Source of the DNA: Bacteroidota bacterium
GTDB taxonomy: Bacteria; Bacteroidota; Bacteroidia; Chitinophagales; Chitinophagaceae
Direction of reading: 5' to 3'
DNA length: 35,895 nt
NCBI GenBank assembly: GCA_025362055.1
Contig: JANYIM010000088.1
Coordinates: 1 to 35,895, forward strand
The position numbers were made by a program, and so were the translations under genes. Below are positions 32,320 to 35,895 of this stretch, piece by piece (positions within the stretch are counted from its first letter, which is position 1; every line of letters begins with the position of its first letter). A model generated the notes under the pieces. It ran no database searches. It was not told the DNA's origin and worked only from the letters and a program-made list of their open reading frames with translations.

Positions 32320-34113
32320 ATGGGCACCACCACACCAACCACCACATCGCTCAGAGGCGGTGAATGGTTAATTAAAGAAAGTAATGCGTTTGAAACCTAT
32401 ACACCGGAAGACTTCAACGAAGAGCACCAAATGGTGAAAGACATGTGCCTGCAATTCCTGCATGCAGAAGTGATACCGGTAATTGACCGTATTGATAAAA
32501 TGGAAGAAGGCCTTATGCCGTCACTAATGCTTAAGGCCGGTGAACAGGGGCTCCTGGGCGCTTCTATCCCCGAAGCCTATGGTGGACTGGGCAAGGATTT
32601 TATCACATCCACCCTGGTAAATGAAGGTTTGGGTGGCGGCTTTTCTTTTAGTGTGGCCATTGCTGCTCATACGGGCATCGGTACCTTACCGATATTATAT
32701 TTTGGTACAGAAGAACAAAAGAAAAAATATATTCCTAAGTTAACCAGCGGCGAATGGAAGGGGGCTTATGGACTAACGGAACCCAATAGTGGCAGTGATG
32801 CATTAGGCGCAAAATCAACAGCCGTACTTTCTGCAGATGGCAAAAATTATATTTTAAACGGGCAAAAATGTTGGATCACCAATGGGGGCTTTGCAGATGT
32901 GTATACTGTATTTGCTAAAATAGATGGAGATAAATTTTCTGCGTTTATCCTTGAACGTGGCATGGAAGGTTTTACACAAGGGCCCGAAGAGCACAAGATG
33001 GGTATCAAAGGATCTTCTACCGTTCAGTTGTATTTTCAGGATTGTAAAGTACCGGCCGAAAATTTACTGGGAGAAGCAGGCAAGGGCCATGTGATCGCTT
33101 TTAATATTTTAAATATCGGCAGACTTAAATTAGCTGCTGCGGCTATCGGCGCTTCTAAAATGGCATTGAGCATGACGGTGGATTATGCCAATACAAGAGA
33201 ACAATTTAAAACGGCCATCGCCAATTTCGGCGCTATAAAATATAAGCTGGCTGAAACGGCCATAAGGATCTATGCAAGTGAAAGCGCTTTATACAGAACG
33301 GCTAAATGGATCGATGATAAGGAAGTGGAATTACAACAAAGCGGCAAACAATTTAATGAAGCATTGTTGGGCGCCGCAGAAGAATATGCTATTGAATGTG
33401 CGATGCTAAAAGTACACGGCAGTGAAGTGTTGGATTATGCTGTGGATGAAGGTGTGCAGGTGCACGGGGGTAATGGTTACAGCGATGAATACCTGATCAG
33501 TAAAGCTTATCGCGACAGCAGGATCAACCGCATTTATGAAGGAACAAATGAGATCAACCGTTTGCTTACCGTTGATATGATGCTGAAAAGGGCGATGAAA
33601 GGAAAGCTAGACCTGATGGGGCCTGCAACGGCTGTTTCAAAAGAATTGATGAGCATTCCTGAATTTGGGAATGATGATGATTCGCCTTTTGCAAAAGAGC
33701 GCAAAGCCATTGCGAATATGAAGAAAGCCATATTGATGACGGCGGGTGCCGCTGTTCAAAAACTGATGATGAAGATCCAGGACGAGCAGGAAATACTGAT
33801 GAACATTGCAGACATGGCGATCGAAACTTTTATTGCAGAGAGCACTTTACTGCGTGTAATGAAACTGGCCGACAAGCAAGGTGAAGCTGCCGCACAACTA
33901 CAGATCGATATGATGCGTTGTAATTTGAATGATGCAAACGATAAAGTAAACAAAGCAGGCAAGGAAGCCATCAATGCTTTTGCAGGTGGCGATGAGCAAA
34001 GGATGATGTTGCTGGGTTTAAAGCGCTTTACAAAAATGGAACCGTTCAATAGTAAAGACGCACGTAGAAGAATTGCAGATAAATTAATTGCGGAAAATAA
34101 ATATCCATGGTAA
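32320..34113 (+). CDS. Acyl-CoA dehydrogenase (VLCAD/ACAD9-like length)
   Basis: The 597-residue flavoenzyme has the acyl-CoA dehydrogenase signatures GAYGLTEPNSGSDA, KCWITNGGFADVY and GVQVHGGNGYSDEYLISKAYRD, with the likely catalytic Glu in RIYEGTNEINRLL. After the ~420-residue core it has a helical C-terminal extension of about 170 residues, as in very-long-chain enzymes. It catalyses the FAD-dependent first step of beta-oxidation, passing electrons to ETF. It is preceded by a MarR gene and followed by a bidirectional terminator. Confidence 0.94.
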   Translation: MGTTTPTTTSLRGGEWLIKESNAFETYTPEDFNEEHQMVKDMCLQFLHAEVIPVIDRIDKMEEGLMPSLMLKAGEQGLLGASIPEAYGGLGKDFITSTLVNEGLGGGFSFSVAIAAHTGIGTLPILYFGTEEQKKKYIPKLTSGEWKGAYGLTEPNSGSDALGAKSTAVLSADGKNYILNGQKCWITNGGFADVYTVFAKIDGDKFSAFILERGMEGFTQGPEEHKMGIKGSSTVQLYFQDCKVPAENLLGEAGKGHVIAFNILNIGRLKLAAAAIGASKMALSMTVDYANTREQFKTAIANFGAIKYKLAETAIRIYASESALYRTAKWIDDKEVELQQSGKQFNEALLGAAEEYAIECAMLKVHGSEVLDYAVDEGVQVHGGNGYSDEYLISKAYRDSRINRIYEGTNEINRLLTVDMMLKRAMKGKLDLMGPATAVSKELMSIPEFGNDDDSPFAKERKAIANMKKAILMTAGAAVQKLMMKIQDEQEILMNIADMAIETFIAESTLLRVMKLADKQGEAAAQLQIDMMRCNLNDANDKVNKAGKEAINAFAGGDEQRMMLLGLKRFTKMEPFNSKDARRRIADKLIAENKYPW

Positions 34114-34126
34114 AAGATACCTGATA

Positions 34127-34163
34127 AAAAAAACCATCCCGCCTCAGGCGGGATGGCTTTTTT
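34127..34163. terminator. Bidirectional rho-independent terminator
   Basis: CCATCCCGCC, loop TCA, GGCGGGATGG: ten perfect pairs. It is flanked by an A-tract on the left and CTTTTTTATT on the right, so it works for both the acyl-CoA dehydrogenase gene and the convergent - strand gene. Confidence 0.92.
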
Positions 34164-34176
34164 ATTATAGTAGTGA

Positions 34177-35748
34177 TTAGTTCAGTTTTTCCAATCTCAT
34201 CTCAAGCCTTTTCTCTTTCTTAAAATATTCCATGATCATCACGGAACCTGTTTTAGCTGGAAAGACCTTTAATTCTGATGCTTTTGATTTAAGATTGATC
34301 TTATCCCTGGACAATTCTTCATTGGTGTTTGTGATGGAATTAAAAGTAAGGCCTTTAAAGTCAGACGTTTTCTCGTAATCATGAAAACCCACCGCAAAAG
34401 TTTTCTTATCGGAACTAAGTTGGGTGTAATCATAATCAAATCCTCCCATCATTTTCACCAGTAATGCCATTGTGTGCGGACTTAAAAAATCGGTCCCGGC
34501 CATCAGGTCGATCGTATTAGAGAATTTATCAAAAATAGAGGCTTTTGTGATCTCGAATTTATCATTGAACTCCATTACCACCATATCGGTAACCCTTACC
34601 CGCGTGGCGTTTGCATTGCCACCACCAATCATGCTAATAGCTTTTAATGCTACACTTCCGGCGGTTACTACTTTTTTATATCCCTCCCCAATCGCGAAAA
34701 ATTTACCATCAGATGTCTGAAAAATCTTATGAAAATAAATATAACCGATATCATCTACCCTTCCCTTGCTGTCGGTTTTTAAATACTTTCCAATGTCCTC
34801 TGTCCAGGAGTTGTATTTTTTTGATGTGACGTTACCTTTGGGATCAATGATCCAGGAAGCCAACCCTAAACTTTTATCCTTTAATATCCTGTCGCCCTTA
34901 TCATAATAGGTACCTAATAGCATTACATTATCAGAATTCACTACCGGGGCTATATTCATCGGATAAAATTTATAATCGCCTTCTTTTTCCATAGAGACCT
35001 CAAACGCCTTTCTTCCATTTGCAATATTTATTGCCAATAACCAGGCATGCGCCTCATTGGAAAGAAGGTGTTTTTGTTTGGTGATTTCAAAAAAGACATA
35101 GGTATCGTTATATCCTAAATAGACCGACGTTGCAAATTTATCTTCCTGTTCTTCAGCTTCCTCATAGGTCCAGTGTTTTTTGTTGATCGTAGAAAAGTAG
35201 TCAATAGTAAAACTATAATATTTGGATTCTTTTACCCTGTCAACGGTTACATATCCCTTGTTCTCAATATCAAACAGCCGTACATTTTGACCTTTTTCGG
35301 ATTTAGGGCTATAGATATCGGCCATCATCCTTTTTGTTTTTTTTGTAACCTCTACTTCATAATCCATTTTCTGTTTGCCATCGAAGCCATATACCCTATA
35401 CTCAAGTAAGCTTTCCTTCGAATTGTAAAACAAGAATAAAATGGAATTACCATTGTAAGAGGATTCCACGAGGTTGATCTCCTTGTCATCTTCAAATTTT
35501 ACGTCCTTGATCTTATTCAGGTTATTGTCTAATAACTCCAATGTATATTCATTAGTATTCTTGTCTATTTTATCTGATTCATACAAGAAATAATACCCTT
35601 TTATTTCATTTCCTTCTACGATCGTGCCGCTGTTCTTTAATTGCACCGAACGGATATTATCGATAGTTAACTTGCCCTGCGCAAAACCGCCTGCCGCAAT
35701 AAATAGTAAGCCTGTGAGCGCTAATAATTTGGATAATATTATTTTCAT
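34177..35748 (-). CDS. Secreted protein of unknown function (DUF6770-like)
   Basis: The 523-residue protein has a signal peptide (LLALTGLLFIAAGGFAQG) and then a long beta-rich region with many alternating strands, such as IKGYYFLYESDKIDKNTNEY and FVIGEGYKK-like FFAIGEGYKK. The strand pattern is compatible with a propeller-like fold, but no repeat is clear-cut. I associate it with DUF6770 from memory, with moderate certainty. No catalytic motif is seen. It is probably periplasmic or exported. It lies 28 bp downstream of another - strand gene cut by the window end. Confidence 0.8.
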   Translation of the reverse strand: MKIILSKLLALTGLLFIAAGGFAQGKLTIDNIRSVQLKNSGTIVEGNEIKGYYFLYESDKIDKNTNEYTLELLDNNLNKIKDVKFEDDKEINLVESSYNGNSILFLFYNSKESLLEYRVYGFDGKQKMDYEVEVTKKTKRMMADIYSPKSEKGQNVRLFDIENKGYVTVDRVKESKYYSFTIDYFSTINKKHWTYEEAEEQEDKFATSVYLGYNDTYVFFEITKQKHLLSNEAHAWLLAINIANGRKAFEVSMEKEGDYKFYPMNIAPVVNSDNVMLLGTYYDKGDRILKDKSLGLASWIIDPKGNVTSKKYNSWTEDIGKYLKTDSKGRVDDIGYIYFHKIFQTSDGKFFAIGEGYKKVVTAGSVALKAISMIGGGNANATRVRVTDMVVMEFNDKFEITKASIFDKFSNTIDLMAGTDFLSPHTMALLVKMMGGFDYDYTQLSSDKKTFAVGFHDYEKTSDFKGLTFNSITNTNEELSRDKINLKSKASELKVFPAKTGSVMIMEYFKKEKRLEMRLEKLN

Positions 35749-35776
35749 CTGGTTAAGTGTTTTAAAAATGATTTAA

Positions 35777-35895
35777 TTAGTGGGTTTGAAAATTAATTTT
35801 ACTTTGTTCAAATGCAGCAATGAAATTTTTATCGATTGAAAGTTTGTTCTCATGCTGTTTCAAGAAATAGTAACTGAATGCCGCAATATCACGAA
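35777..35895 (-). CDS. 3' end of an unidentified gene (partial)
   Basis: An open - strand frame enters from the right edge and ends in TAA at 35777, giving a C-terminus DIAAFSYYFLKQHENKLSID followed by KNFIAAFEQSKINFQTH. The composition and the 28-bp distance to the next gene on the same strand suggest a real gene in one operon with the DUF6770-like gene. It is too short to identify. Confidence 0.55.
   Translation of the reverse strand, partial: RDIAAFSYYFLKQHENKLSIDKNFIAAFEQSKINFQTH

Overview
The window looks like a chromosomal segment of a Bacteroidota bacterium, most likely of the Chitinophagaceae. Supporting this are the gene order of alternative complex III followed by a caa3-type oxidase, the DUF5522, FISUMP and DUF6770-like families, a match to the Bacteroidota -7 box (TAnnTTTG), few Shine-Dalgarno sequences, and many small dispersed palindromes between genes. 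No IS element, phage, CRISPR array or rRNA was seen.

Region 1 (1-11316, + strand) is a respiratory island. It holds the 3' end of actC, then actD, actE and actF (quinol:cytochrome c oxidoreductase), coxB, coxA, the heme O synthase cyoE, two tandem subunit III genes and a small subunit IV. A rho-independent terminator follows, then a SCO copper chaperone overlapping a DUF420 membrane protein that carries an EF-hand-like loop.

Region 2 (11332-16000) is mostly housekeeping on the - strand: a probable OB/S1-fold protein, an alkyltransferase-like protein lacking the MGMT cysteine, DUF5522, and trmB. A + strand tandem UspA follows, then a - strand pair of a polytopic membrane protein and a THEP1-like NTPase.

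Region 3 (16211-27662, + strand) is a near-complete purine catabolic operon: guanine deaminase, xanthine dehydrogenase (xdhA, xdhB), allantoinase, allantoicase, cytochrome c-linked urate oxidase (puuD), a UraD-UraH fusion, an uncharacterised CitE/HpcH-like enzyme (DUF6986-like) and xdhC. In pathway order the steps are guanine, xanthine, urate, 5-hydroxyisourate, OHCU, allantoin, allantoate, then ureidoglycolate plus urea. No recognisable ureidoglycolate lyase is present, so the CitE-like enzyme is the best candidate for handling the two-carbon end product. PuuD should pass urate electrons through its cytochrome c domain to an oxidase such as the one in region 1.

Region 4 (27689-35895) is mixed: a secreted FISUMP protein; a 510-bp non-coding stretch with direct repeats, a palindrome, a terminator and a T-arm-like hairpin that may belong to a small RNA; an Lrp/AsnC regulator; an OppC-type permease and a family 2 glycosyltransferase; a MarR regulator with a likely autoregulatory operator; an acyl-CoA dehydrogenase; a large secreted DUF6770-like protein; and the 3' end of one more - strand gene.
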